This document shows, piece after piece, positions 1-8,636 of a stretch of DNA of 64,000 nucleotides. Origin of the DNA: Verrucomicrobiota bacterium (lineage in GTDB: Bacteria > Verrucomicrobiota > Verrucomicrobiia > Limisphaerales > SIBE01). Within the stretch, counting starts at the first letter, position 1, and each line of letters starts with the position of its first letter. The position numbers were made by a program, and so were the translations under genes. The notes under the pieces were generated by a model. It was not told where the DNA came from and made no database searches. It saw only the letters and a list, made by a program, of their open reading frames with translations. The stretch lies in assembly GCA_016871515.1 (NCBI GenBank), contig VHDE01000012.1, positions 1 to 64,000 on the forward strand, in the 5' to 3' direction.

Positions 1-515
1 GGGGACGGCTCAATCGTTGCTGACGCGTTTCTCCAGTGGGTGCCGGCCGAGGGGTGCTGCAGCGTTGGCCGAACAATCCGACCACCGTGCCTTCGGGCCG
101 TTGCTCCAAAGTCCAGCTCGCCACACGGACAGCCAAGGCACTGTCCAATTCGAAACCTCTGCCACCTCCATCTCCAATGCATCCCAAATCCTGGGTGGCC
201 GGATGTTTGGAATAATCCAGCAGCGTTGTATCCTCGATGATCAAATATTCTCCGGGTTCACGGCAACGGGCTTGAGTCCGTTCCAGATGAGGACCAATGA
301 TGCGATCAAAGGTGGCGCCACTTCCCGAAAAGAAACGATAGGCCGCTTTTGAGTTCGGCCCAGTCAGGGAAGGCTTGCGGCAATGTTCGGCCAGGATTAG
401 CCGCAAGTTTTTGAGCGATGTTCACCAAACGTTTATTACGTCGCTTGTCACCTAATTGGGCAAACGCAAATTCGGATTGCGCCCACTCTGCCGGAGGAAG
501 TAAGGAATGAATCAT
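1..515 (-). pseudogene. Tn5-like (IS4-family) transposase, N-terminal part, frameshifted and cut by window edge
   Basis: The first reading frame begins at 515 (MIHSLLPP) and has the Tn5-type DNA-binding start: WAQSEFAFAQLGDKRR, then PGRTLPQAFPDWAELK. At the A4 run (TTTT at 347-350 on the plus strand) the frame is lost. Dropping one A restores a continuous reading, AAYRFFSGSGATFDRIIGPH, then EDTTLLDYS, DLGCIGDGGGRG and VVGLFGQRC down to base 1. The DTT/DYS stretch matches the first catalytic Asp region of IS4/Tn5 transposases. IS4/Tn5 elements are not known for programmed frameshifting, so I read this as a broken gene or a homopolymer sequencing error. The C-terminal catalytic part lies outside the window, and I could not identify the terminal inverted repeat of the element. 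Confidence 0.8.
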
Positions 516-748
516 CCCGGCATTGCGAGCCAGGTAGAGAAAAGTACAAGTCGTATAAGTATGTTTTTATTAAATAGTTATAAATACTTCTTATTCAATA
601 CCAACAAGATGTGGGTAATGAAAAGGGTTCAAACCCCGGGCTATTGTCATTCGGTCCCTCCGGGACAAATGCTCTTTGAATTACCGAAAGGCATTAGCGT
701 AAATCTTTTAGTCAAAGGCTCCTCACGCCGGCTGCTACCCAATCATCT
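516..748. other. Intergenic region upstream of nirB containing a dispersed repeat
   Basis: There is no convincing gene here. Bases 530-620 are AT-rich, unlike the surroundings, and could hold promoters. Bases 627-703 are a copy of the dispersed TTACCGAAAGGCATTAG repeat, listed separately. The nirB start follows at 749 with no clear Shine-Dalgarno sequence. Confidence 0.5.
627..703 (-). repeat. Dispersed palindromic repeat, short form (copy A)
   Basis: Read on the minus strand, this copy runs CTAATGCCTTTCGGTAAT, then TTGTCCCGGAGGGAC, then AATAGCCCGGGGTTTGAA. The same order is found on the plus strand at 14643-14724. The core CTAATGCCTTTCGGTAAT also occurs at about 11260 and 17309. The GGTCCCTCCGGGAC part is itself a small hairpin. 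It is intergenic, between the transposase remnant and nirB. Confidence 0.75.
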
Positions 749-3247
749 ATGACCTTAGTCAAACAAAGACTCGTCATCGTGGGCAACGGCATGGCCGGGG
801 CCCGCGCCGCCGAAGAAATCCTGAAACGCGCGCCGGATCGGTTTGACATTGCAATGTTCGGCGCCGAGCCGTACGGGAACTACAACCGCATTCTCCTCAG
901 CAACGTGCTCAATGGCAGCCAGCCAGCCACGGAGATTTTCATGAATCCGCTCGCGTGGTAGGAAGAGAATCGCATCCGTCTCCACGCGGGCCTGAAAGCT
1001 TCGCGCATTGACCGCGAATGCAAAATGGTCATCGGCGGCGCACTCAGGAAAGATGCGATTGCCTATGGCGCGGATGGGATCGCTTCGGACGTCCCAGTTG
1101 TCGAGGAGCCGTACGATCACGTCATCATCGCGACCGGTTCGCGTCCGTTCGTTCCGCCGATGGAAGGTTTCGGCGGGCCAGGCGCTTTCCTGTTCCGCAC
1201 CATCGACGATTGTGACCGCATTGCCGAGTTCGCCAAAGCTTCGAAGCGCGCCGCGGTAATCGGCGGTGGCCTGCTTGGACTTGAAGCAGCTCGTGGATTG
1301 ATGACACACGACGTGCACGTCACTGTCCTCGAAGCTGCGCCGCAATTGATGATCGCTCAACTCGATCCTGAAGCCGGCGAAATGCTCAAGAAGACCATCG
1401 AAGGCATGGGCATCCGAGTGTTGTGCAACACCATCACAGCAAAGATTGTCCGGACCAACGATCGCATTACGCACCTCGAATTCAAGGACGGCGCCACGAT
1501 CGAGACCGATATGGTTGTGGTCAGCGCCGGCATCCGGCCCATCACCGAGATCGCCACGGCTTCCGGTCTGACCGTAAACAAAGCAGTGGTTTGCGACGAC
1601 CAGATGCGGACGAGCGACCGCGCCATTTTTGCGGTGGGCGAGTGCGTCGAGCATCGCGGAAGAATTTACGGTTTGGTGGACCCGATCTGGGAACAGGCCA
1701 AAGTGCTGGCGGACGTGCTCACGGTATTCAACCCGAAGGCTGAATACCTCGGATCAAAGCTGGGCACCAAGCTCAAAGTGATGGGCGTCGAGCTCGCATC
1801 GATGGGCGAAACGAAGCCTTCGTTGCCGGGTGACGAAGTCGTGGTCTATCGCGAACCGTCCCGCGGCGTTTATAAGAAGTTGATCGTGCGCGACAACGTC
1901 ATCGCCGGTGCAATCTTGCTGGGCGAAACCGACACGGCCGGCGTGCTGATGCAGATGTTCATGGCTAACGCCGCCGTCTCCGCCCGCCGCGCCGACCTTT
2001 TGTTCGGCAGTTCGAGCGGCGCGCCGGTCCTAAGCGTATTCGATCTGCCCGACCACGCGCAGATTTGCAATTGCAACGGCGTCAGCAAAGGCCAGATCAA
2101 GGAAGCGATCACCATCGGCAAAGGCCATTCCGTTTCGAAAGTCGGCGGATGCATGAAAGCGGGCCTCGGCTGCGGTTCATGCAAGTCACTCGTCGCGCAG
2201 CTCATCGAGGCTTACGCGGGCGAAGTGAAGGACGATCCGAGCGAACATTATTACGTCCCGGGCGTGCCCCTCGAGAAATCGCAGCTCGTGGCCGAGATTC
2301 GAAAGCGAGGGCTCAAGTCCGTCAGCGCCGTCTTCCGTGAACTGGCCGGTGGCAAGGAAGACCCCGGCAGGAAGGTGGGCCTGGCTTCGTTGCTGAAAAC
2401 ACTCTGGCCCGGCGAATACGACGATGAACGTGACGCGCGTTTTATTAATGACCGCGTCCACGCGAACATTCAGAAAGACGGCACGTTCTCGGTCGTCCCT
2501 CGCATTTACGGTGGCGTCATGTCGCCCGCTGAGTTGCGTCGCATTGCCGACGTGGCCGAGAAGTTCGAGGTGCCGATGGTCAAAATCACCGGCGGCCAAC
2601 GGCTTGATCTGCTCGGTGTGAAAAAGGAGAACCTGCCGAAGATTTGGAAGGAACTCGGCATTCCCAGCGGCCACGCTTACACAAAGGCGTTCCGCACTTG
2701 CAAGAGCTGTGTGGGAACGGATTTCTGCCGATACGGCCTCGGCGACTCGATCAAGCTGGCGCAGGAAATCGAGCGGCGCTTTCAGGGCATTGAATCCCCG
2801 CACAAGATGAAGCTCGCGACTGGGGGCTGTCCGCGCAATTGCTCAGAAGCGTACGACAAAGACCTCGGGGCCGTGGCGATCGAAGGCGGCAAGTGGGAGA
2901 TTTACGTCGGCGGCGCAGCGGGCGGCAGCGTGCGCAAAGGCGATCTGCTTTGCACCGTCGAGACCCATGCCGATGTGCTCAAGTACATGGGACGGTTCAT
3001 GCAGTATTATCGCGAGCACGGAAAGTATCTCGAACGCAGCTATGGGTTCGTCGAGCGCCTCGGCATTGAAGCGATCCGCAAAGTCATCGTGGATGACAGC
3101 GAAAGCATCTGTGCGCGTCTCGACGCCGATATCCAGAAGGCGGTGGACGCTTACAAAGACCCTTGGAAGGAAACCGAATTGCCGGGGTACCCCCCAGCAG
3201 TTCAGTGGTGCGGAACTGGCGCACGTCCTTGCAGCAGCCGAAAATAA
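749..3247 (+). pseudogene. nirB: Nitrite reductase [NAD(P)H] large subunit, interrupted by one in-frame TAG
   Basis: NirB reduces nitrite to ammonium in the cytoplasm using NAD(P)H, FAD, a BFD-type [2Fe-2S] domain and siroheme-[4Fe-4S]. The frame runs from ATG 749 with the FAD motif VIVGNGMAGARAAE. Codon 71 (959-961) is TAG where the family has Tyr (NPLAW-stop-EENRIRLHAG), and the same frame then continues cleanly to 3247. The total of 832 codons is near the usual 830-850. Seen downstream are the second nucleotide site IGGGLLGLEAARGL, the BFD-like cysteines CNCNG and CGSCK, and the siroheme/4Fe-4S cysteines CKSCVGTDFC and GGCPRNCSE. TAT/TAC to TAG is one substitution, so this is either a recent nonsense mutation, a sequencing error, or suppressed. 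Internal initiation would lack the FAD N terminus. nirD follows 85 bp later. Confidence 0.9.
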
Positions 3248-3332
3248 CGGATGATCATGAAGCAACGGAGTAATGGGAAACCGGTGCCGTGACTCATCAC
3301 TCCTACACTCCAACACTCCTCCTCCTTTTGCT

Positions 3333-3647
3333 ATGAACACAACTTCGCAAACAGTAAATCTTGGCAGTATTGAAACAATTCCAGTCGGTCAGGGCCGTTG
3401 CTTTGTCATTGACGGCCACGAGATTGCCGTCTTCCGCCAGCGCGACGGCCGCTTATTCGCGACGCAAAACCGTTGTCCGCATAAACAGGGCCCGCTGGCC
3501 GAAGGTGTGATCGGCGCCGGCCAGGTCGTCTGTCCCTTACACGCTCACAAATTCGACTTAACCACCGGCGCGGGCAGCCAAGCGGGCGAATGTTTGAAGA
3601 CGTACCGAGTGAGCGAATCCAACCGCGAAGTTCTCCTGCACCTTTAA
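3333..3647 (+). CDS. nirD: Nitrite reductase small subunit, Rieske-type
   Basis: This 104-residue cytoplasmic partner of NirB carries a Rieske-like fold. The two ligand pairs are complete, C-x-H in CPHKQGP and C-x2-H in CPLHAHKFD, so it could bind a [2Fe-2S] cluster, unlike the cluster-less NirD of enterobacteria. I chose ATG 3333 (MNTTSQTVNLGS) because the in-frame sequence upstream is a CACTCC-type low-complexity spacer and does not resemble NirD. It is intact, although the nirB copy beside it carries a stop codon. Likely co-transcribed with nirB. Confidence 0.88.
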   Translation: MNTTSQTVNLGSIETIPVGQGRCFVIDGHEIAVFRQRDGRLFATQNRCPHKQGPLAEGVIGAGQVVCPLHAHKFDLTTGAGSQAGECLKTYRVSESNREVLLHL

Positions 3648-3716
3648 GTCAAATCTATCGTCAAAGTCATCAATCTTCAGTCTTCATATTTATCCTGGGC
3701 CTTTTAAGGTGTCTCC

Positions 3717-4808
3717 ATGACACGTCGCAGGTTCATTCAAAACGGTCTTGGCGCCGGCCTAGCCACGCCGGTGTTGGCAGCGTTACGGCGCGAGCAAATG
3801 GAAGAGGCAGTTGAGATTCTCACGCGGGCGACAGCCAGTGGCCAAGTTGCCGCCGCCGTGTTGCATGCGGTTCAGGGGAAGAATTCGTTCACGCGATCTT
3901 TCGGAAAGGCGGCCAACGCCGATGCGATGTTTCTCCTGGGTTCGATCTCCAAGCCGATCAACATGACGGCGCTGATGACTTTGTTGGGTGAGTTCAAACT
4001 GGATGATCCGGTCAGGAAGTTCCTTCCACAATTTGTCGGCGACCATCGCGACAAGGTGACTATCCGACACCTGCTGACTCACACAGCAGGGTTGCCCGAT
4101 CAGTTGCCAGAGAATAATGAGCTGCGAAGCAAGCACGCGCCGCTTTCGGAGTTTGTGGAACACGCGATGCGCACGCCGCTGCAATTTCTTCCGGGTTCGA
4201 AATACCAGTATTCGAGCATGGCCATCCTCCTGGCGGCGCGAGTGGCGGAGCGGATCAGCGGAACGGAAATTCGGACTCTGGTGGGGCGCGCAGTGTTTCA
4301 ACCGCTCGAGATGCAACATTCCGTCCAGGGACTTGGCCGGTTCAAACTGGAAAACATGGTCTTGTGCCAGACTGAGCGCGCCGCCCCGGAATCGGGCGCT
4401 GGTGATCCCAAAGCGAAGGACTGGGATTGGAACAGTCCCTGGTGGCGGCAATTCGGCGCCCCCTGGGGAGGCACTCACGCCTCGGCGCCAGACATCGGGA
4501 AATTCCTGGCTGAGTTCCTGGATGAAGCCGGTGCTTGCCTGAAACCGGAGACGGCCAGGCTGATGGTCAGCAACCACAATCCACCGGGAGTTACGCCACG
4601 CGGGTTGGGATGGAACGTCGGACTGACAGCCGGGAGCAAAGGGTGTTCGGAAAAGACATTCGGTCATACGGGATCAACAGGCACGATAGCGTGGGCTGAC
4701 CCGGCCACTCACACGATCTGCGTCGTGTTGACGTCTCTCCCGGCACAAGCCGTGCAACCACATCCTCGCGACCTGGCCGCAAACGCCGTCGCCGCTGCAG
4801 CAAGGTAG
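3717..4808 (+). CDS. Tat-exported serine hydrolase, beta-lactamase (class C/esterase) family
   Basis: This is a 363-residue penicillin-binding-like hydrolase. The N terminus MTRRRFIQNGLGAGLATPVLA is a twin-arginine signal. The catalytic SxxK is SISK at residues 76-79, the second motif is YSS at 165-167 (YxN position), and the third is HTG at 317-319 in place of KTG. This set is typical of class C-like esterases and D-aminopeptidases rather than true beta-lactamases. The THTAGLPD loop (121-128) is also a family signature. The substrate cannot be told from sequence. The start follows nirD by 69 bp, and the stop is 5 bp before the kinase remnant, so the two may have been one transcript. Confidence 0.85.
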   Translation: MTRRRFIQNGLGAGLATPVLAALRREQMEEAVEILTRATASGQVAAAVLHAVQGKNSFTRSFGKAANADAMFLLGSISKPINMTALMTLLGEFKLDDPVRKFLPQFVGDHRDKVTIRHLLTHTAGLPDQLPENNELRSKHAPLSEFVEHAMRTPLQFLPGSKYQYSSMAILLAARVAERISGTEIRTLVGRAVFQPLEMQHSVQGLGRFKLENMVLCQTERAAPESGAGDPKAKDWDWNSPWWRQFGAPWGGTHASAPDIGKFLAEFLDEAGACLKPETARLMVSNHNPPGVTPRGLGWNVGLTAGSKGCSEKTFGHTGSTGTIAWADPATHTICVVLTSLPAQAVQPHPRDLAANAVAAAAR

Positions 4809-4813
4809 GCTGC

Positions 4814-6457
4814 GTGGCGCCGCCTCAATCTCGTCTGTTGGAACAGCCTTCCATCGAGGCTCGCAATGCTTATCTGGCGAAAGTGACCGCTGGCGATCCG
4901 AAACTCAAGGAAGCCGTCGAAGCTCCGCTGGCGAACGATCAGGCGGACACTTTTCTCGATCAAGGCGCTGCCGGGTTGCTCCGCGAATCCATGGAAGCTG
5001 AGGGGAGGCTGACCATTGCTGAGGAGCGTATTGGTGACTTCATCGGACGGTATAAACTCCTGGAAAAGATCGGTGAAGGAGGTTTTGGAGTTGTGTATCG
5101 CGCTGAACAAACCGAACCGGTTTGTCGCCATGTCGCGCTCAGGAGAAAGATCGCTCCCGACGTTACGCGACCGCACAGCAACTTGCCGAAGATCTCCACC
5201 GGTATCTCAATCACGAACCTGTCATCGCTCGTCCGCAGAACGTTGCCTATCGGCTCCAAAAGACCATTCGCCGCCATCGCGCCGCGTTTGCGATGGCTGC
5301 AGCGATTCTCCTGGTTGCGGCCGCAGCACGGTTGCCAGCGTGTTGCAGGCCTTGCGAGCGACCAAAGCAGAACGAAACGCGGAGGATGGACGAAAACGAG
5401 AAGAAGTTTTGCGCGTCAACGCGGAGCGGGAGCGCGAATCAGCTTTGGCATCGAAGGCTCTTGCTGAGCTAAATGAGTATGTAGCTGATGTTAATCTGGC
5501 TCATCAATCAATTCTCAGCGGAAACCTGGCGCGAGCGCAGGACCTTCTCGCGAGGCATCAGTCCGAAAGTAAGAAACGATTTGAATGGCGGTATCTCTGG
5601 CATGCCGCACAAGGAGACGAACATCAAATCATCGCCAAGGAACCGTCGAGGGTTCTTTCTATTGCGAACTCGCCTGAGCTCCTGGTGGTAGGTTTGCGCG
5701 AGGCCGTGAATATATACGGTTCGAAGACGGGCAGCCTCATAAAGTCATTAGCGAAGCCTGGAAACTCCGTCGCGATATCCTCCGGCGGTTTGCTGGCGAC
5801 CGCAGGGAAGAACAGTGTGCGAGTGTGGCGAACTTCTGATTGGGCCGAGACACTTGCGTTAACAAACTATTCGGCTCCGATCGCCTTCTCAAGTGATGGA
5901 CGTTGGTTGGCTGCGAACTCACGAGGAGGAATTCGCGTTGTGGACAGCTCCACGGGCCAACTCGTCGCCGAAATTCCCGACAGCATGCCGCCCTTTGCGT
6001 TTAACCCGGCCGGCCATGTCATCGTCGTGGACACTCGTGAAGGGATTCTTCTCTGGGATTTGAAGGCGGGCACGGGACTGCGGCTGCTCAATGATTCGCA
6101 AGGCGTCTTCAACCACGCCGGCTTTGGGATGCGAGATAGACATGCGCTCGCGTTCTCGCCGAGTTTTCGATCGACGTTGCCTACAGTTTTTTTGCTGCGT
6201 TCGCGCTTTCACAGGATGGGAGTGTTCTGGCTGCGGGCTCCGAACCGATCAACGATCCCGAGAATGCAATTCGTTTTGGGGACACGACGACTGGAAAAAT
6301 GGTAGGTGTTTGCAAAGGGCACACCCAAGGCGTTCGGTGGCTGGCGTTCGCTCCGGAAGGCGAAACCCTCGCGTCGGTCAGCGATGACAGCACGGTTCGC
6401 TTTTGGAACGTTCGCACGCAGCAGGAACTTCTCTCCATCCAACAACTGACGAATCCG
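4814..6457 (+). pseudogene. Ser/Thr protein kinase with WD40 repeats, shattered
   Basis: Pieces of one verrucomicrobial kinase-WD40 protein lie in three frames. Bases 4814-5140 give the N terminus and P-loop (IGRYKLLEKIGEGGFGVVYRAEQ, in two parts of the kinase start). At about 5140 the reading jumps straight to the end of the kinase domain in another frame (KDRSRRYATAQQLAEDLHRY) and to the juxtamembrane/TM part (AFAMAAAILLVAAAA). So roughly 200 residues with the HRD and DFG motifs are deleted. A further shift at about 5335 opens a coiled coil and WD40 blades (VASVLQALRATKAERNAED onward). Another shift at about 6160 leads to the last blades (GVRWLAFAPEGETLASVSDD). No active kinase can be made. 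The GTG start lies 5 bp after the preceding gene. Confidence 0.85.
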
Positions 6458-6673
6458 ATGAAAGATATCCGCTCCAGGAAGACATCAAAGAGCGACGCGA
6501 TTGAAAAGACCGAAGGTGATCTTGTCTTGCGTGAAATCTGGCGCATCAAAGACGAGTTGTCCGCCGCGCGCGGACACGACGTGCATCGTCTCTTCGCCGA
6601 GGTGCGCAAGCGCGAGAAGCGCTCCGGCCATCCGCTCGCCAATCTGCCCATCCAACGCCGAAAAGTGACCTGA
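6458..6673 (+). CDS. Small acidic/basic helical protein, antitoxin-like
   Basis: A 71-residue ORF starts at ATG 6458, in frame with the end of the WD40 remnant. It contains LREIWRIKDELSAARGHDVH and LFAEVRKREKRSGHP. The R-R-I-K-D-E-x-x-A-x-x-x-G-x-D-x-x-x-I/L-x-x-x-x-R-x-x-E pattern is that of many short orphan proteins in cyanobacteria and PVC bacteria that often sit beside PIN or RelE toxins. I see no toxin gene here. It could instead be a chance C-terminal extension of the kinase remnant, but the sequence quality argues for a real small gene that was joined to the remnant by a deletion. Function not assigned. Confidence 0.55.
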   Translation: MKDIRSRKTSKSDAIEKTEGDLVLREIWRIKDELSAARGHDVHRLFAEVRKREKRSGHPLANLPIQRRKVT

Positions 6674-6853
6674 AGACGAGGCTCACCGCTACAGAAAAGT
6701 GGTGGAATGATATTGAGAACTCCTGTGTCGCAGAACGGGGCCAAGAATTGTCAAACTCGAATGAGAGTTATGGGTGTTTTCAACATTCACCGAAGAGCGA
6801 GCAGGAACTGGTGCTGGTCGGCTTTTACGTCACCCTCGCCGGTCAGCGCCGGA

Positions 6854-7114
6854 TTACTTCAGCTTCTTCCGATTTTTCGATGGCGGAAGCTGACGTTCCA
6901 GGCGAAGCAGGGCGTTTTCCAACCGAAGCGTCAACTTTTCTCGTTCATGTTGCTCGCGTTCACTGATGCGCTGGACTTCAAAGGCAAGCTGACGAAGCGC
7001 TTCGTTCGTTTCGTGAAGCCCACGTTCCAAGCCTGCAACATCCTCCTTGAGTTGCCGAACGTCTTGCTGCAGGAAGAGCGCCTGCCGGACAAATTCAAAC
7101 AGCGGCTTGAACAC
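6854..7114 (-). CDS. Small coiled-coil protein, second gene of a two-gene unit
   Basis: This frame of 86 residues starts at GTG 7114 (VFKPLFEFVRQALFL). It is rich in Leu, Glu, Gln and Arg in heptad spacing, for example QQDVRQLKEDVAGLERGLHE and HEREKLTLRLENALLRLERQ, and it ends in a basic tail SKNRKKLK. It overlaps the 3' end of the upstream gene by 20 bases, which suggests translational coupling. I do not recognise the family. An earlier in-frame start at 7183 would lie inside the upstream gene and reads as non-protein-like sequence, so GTG 7114 is preferred. Confidence 0.5.
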   Translation of the reverse strand: MFKPLFEFVRQALFLQQDVRQLKEDVAGLERGLHETNEALRQLAFEVQRISEREQHEREKLTLRLENALLRLERQLPPSKNRKKLK

Positions 7115-7301
7115 GGCGGATGATGGCCCAGGTTTCGTCCAACTTGCGGCGACTCGATGCCCGCAACCGCCGGATTTCCGCATCGGTCTTCTTCATGCTT
7201 TTGCGTACGGCGGCCATCTCCTTAAGGCAGTCTTCGATGGCGTCGGCGCAGCCGGCATCTGGCCCGCTCAAGCCGTTCACTGCGCCTGTCTTTGTTGTCA
7301 T
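7095..7301 (-). CDS. Small helical protein, first gene of a two-gene unit
   Basis: A 68-residue ORF from ATG 7301. Its sequence alternates charged and hydrophobic residues (ADAIEDCLKEMAAVRKSMKK, then TDAEIRRLRASSRRKLDETW) and is predicted by eye to be two helices. Its stop overlaps the start of the next gene. Both products are small, helical and co-directional, so they may form a complex. No known domain, signal peptide or membrane segment is visible. The pair is flanked by gene remnants and repeats and may be a mobile cassette. Confidence 0.5.
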   Translation of the reverse strand: MTTKTGAVNGLSGPDAGCADAIEDCLKEMAAVRKSMKKTDAEIRRLRASSRRKLDETWAIIRRVQAAV

Positions 7302-7990
7302 GGGGATAGCCTAATTTCTCACGGAGCCGGTTTCAATGCACATTTTGGATAGGATAAAGGTCCCGACTTTTGGCATTTTAAGCACCCGGCAGTTTGCGAT
7401 GTTAGAAAAGTTCCGTTTCCAACCTCTGATAAAAGGGTCAGTTCTCACAATCGGCAATGGATTACGGCTCCATTGCAAATTGGCAGCGTAAGTCTGGCCT
7501 GACAATTGACGACAGAAAAACTTTCGATAGAAACATCAGAGTTTCATCTTTTTGTCGGGAATGTTTCTGTCGGCGGGATCGCTTTGAGAACCAGTGGAAT
7601 CTGGTGTCGCCGAAACAAAGCTCTTCCTTTCCCAAAAAGTCCATCAAATCATCCCGGCTTTTGAGGCCTTGGAAAACTTCGGTTGAGCTTGGTTCGGCAA
7701 CGGGTTTCACCGCCGAGCCACTTCCGCAATTCCGACGCGAGCAAGCGGTGTTCGGTCCGATTGACTCGTAAGAGGAATATATGCTTAAACGAAGATGCCC
7801 ACACCGGCCTGCGTGGGCGGCAGCAATGAGCCAGCGCCGCCAAGGATCTGGAATATTCTAATCTTCGCGCCCTTTGTGATCTTCTGTTCACAAACCAGGT
7901 TGATGGCGACGGCACAAAACAATCCAACGGGCAACGCGCAACGCGGCGATCAGTTTTTCAGACGAGTTGCGCACTTTGTCATAGCACTGT
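7302..7990. other. Gene-poor stretch
   Basis: Short open frames occur on both strands, but none has a family signature, good start context or coding-like composition. Bases 7858-7887 (CTTCGCGCCC, then GTGATCTTCTGTTCAC) resemble the start of the dispersed repeat found at 13440 and 55252. The 7660-7760 segment read on the minus strand (NRTEHRLLASELRKWLGG) looks faintly protein-like and may be the scrap of an old gene. I cannot assign it. Confidence 0.45.
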
Positions 7991-8632
7991 CTATGCGTCC
8001 GGTTGGCTCAGTGGAAGGAACTGTTTTTGGTCGGGGTCAAAGGCGAACAATTCGGCGGTGGCGATTTCAAAGAACCAGCCGTGCAAGTGAAGCCGCCCAT
8101 CATCGAGCCGCGAGTTCACGCCCGGATAGGTCTTGAGGTTCTCCAAAGCAAAAAGGACATTTTCCTCCGCGGCGGCGGTCTGGCGTGCGAGCGGGCTTGC
8201 CAGGTGCGTGTAATTTTCTTCGATGACTTTCCGGACGGGCTGCGCGAGGTCGAGCCAGCTCGCGAGATGAGGCATCGGTTCGGCCAGCGCGGGGGGATCG
8301 AGCAAGGCGGCCATGGCGCCGCACTGCGAATGGCCGCAAACAACAATATCACTGACCTGCAGCGACTGAACGGCGAATTCAATCGCGGCCGCGGTGGAAT
8401 TCGTGCTGCCGGAGACGGTCGCCGGCGGCACGATGTTGCCCACGTTCTTGACGACGAACAGATCTCCCGGCGCGCTATGGGTGATGAGTTCGGCCAGGAC
8501 GCGCGAATCAGCGCAGGTGATAAAGAGCGTGTGCGGGTTTTGTCCCTCGCGCGCGAGTTTGCGAAACAAGGCTGAGTACCGTCCGAACTCCTGGCTGCGG
8601 AAACGATGCACTCCATCGATCAGTCTTTGCAT
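7991..8632 (-). CDS. can: Beta-class carbonic anhydrase
   Basis: This cytoplasmic zinc enzyme of 213 residues interconverts CO2 and bicarbonate. The zinc ligands and catalytic dyad are all present: C40-A-D42-S-R44 and H101-S-Q-C104-G, the classical CxDxR ... HxxC pattern. The core LFVVKNVGNIVPP is also typical. The gene ends a few bases before PEP carboxylase on the same strand and lies downstream of it (stop of ppc at 8637, ATG here at 8632). The two are therefore almost certainly co-transcribed, and the anhydrase would supply bicarbonate to PEP carboxylase. Confidence 0.95.
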   Translation of the reverse strand: MQRLIDGVHRFRSQEFGRYSALFRKLAREGQNPHTLFITCADSRVLAELITHSAPGDLFVVKNVGNIVPPATVSGSTNSTAAAIEFAVQSLQVSDIVVCGHSQCGAMAALLDPPALAEPMPHLASWLDLAQPVRKVIEENYTHLASPLARQTAAAEENVLFALENLKTYPGVNSRLDDGRLHLHGWFFEIATAELFAFDPDQKQFLPLSQPDA

Positions 8633-8636
8633 AAAC

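Noticed and set aside
630-645. GGTTCAAACCCC, which looks like a tRNA T-arm
   Set aside because: No acceptor, D or anticodon arms can be drawn around it; it belongs to repeat copy A.
755-1654. A 299-residue open frame on the minus strand opposite nirB
   Set aside because: It is the antisense shadow of the high-GC nirB gene; it has no family motif, while the plus strand encodes complete NirB domains.
3783-4667. A 294-residue minus-strand frame opposite the serine hydrolase
   Set aside because: Shadow of the Tat hydrolase gene, whose SISK, YSS and HTG motifs are on the plus strand.
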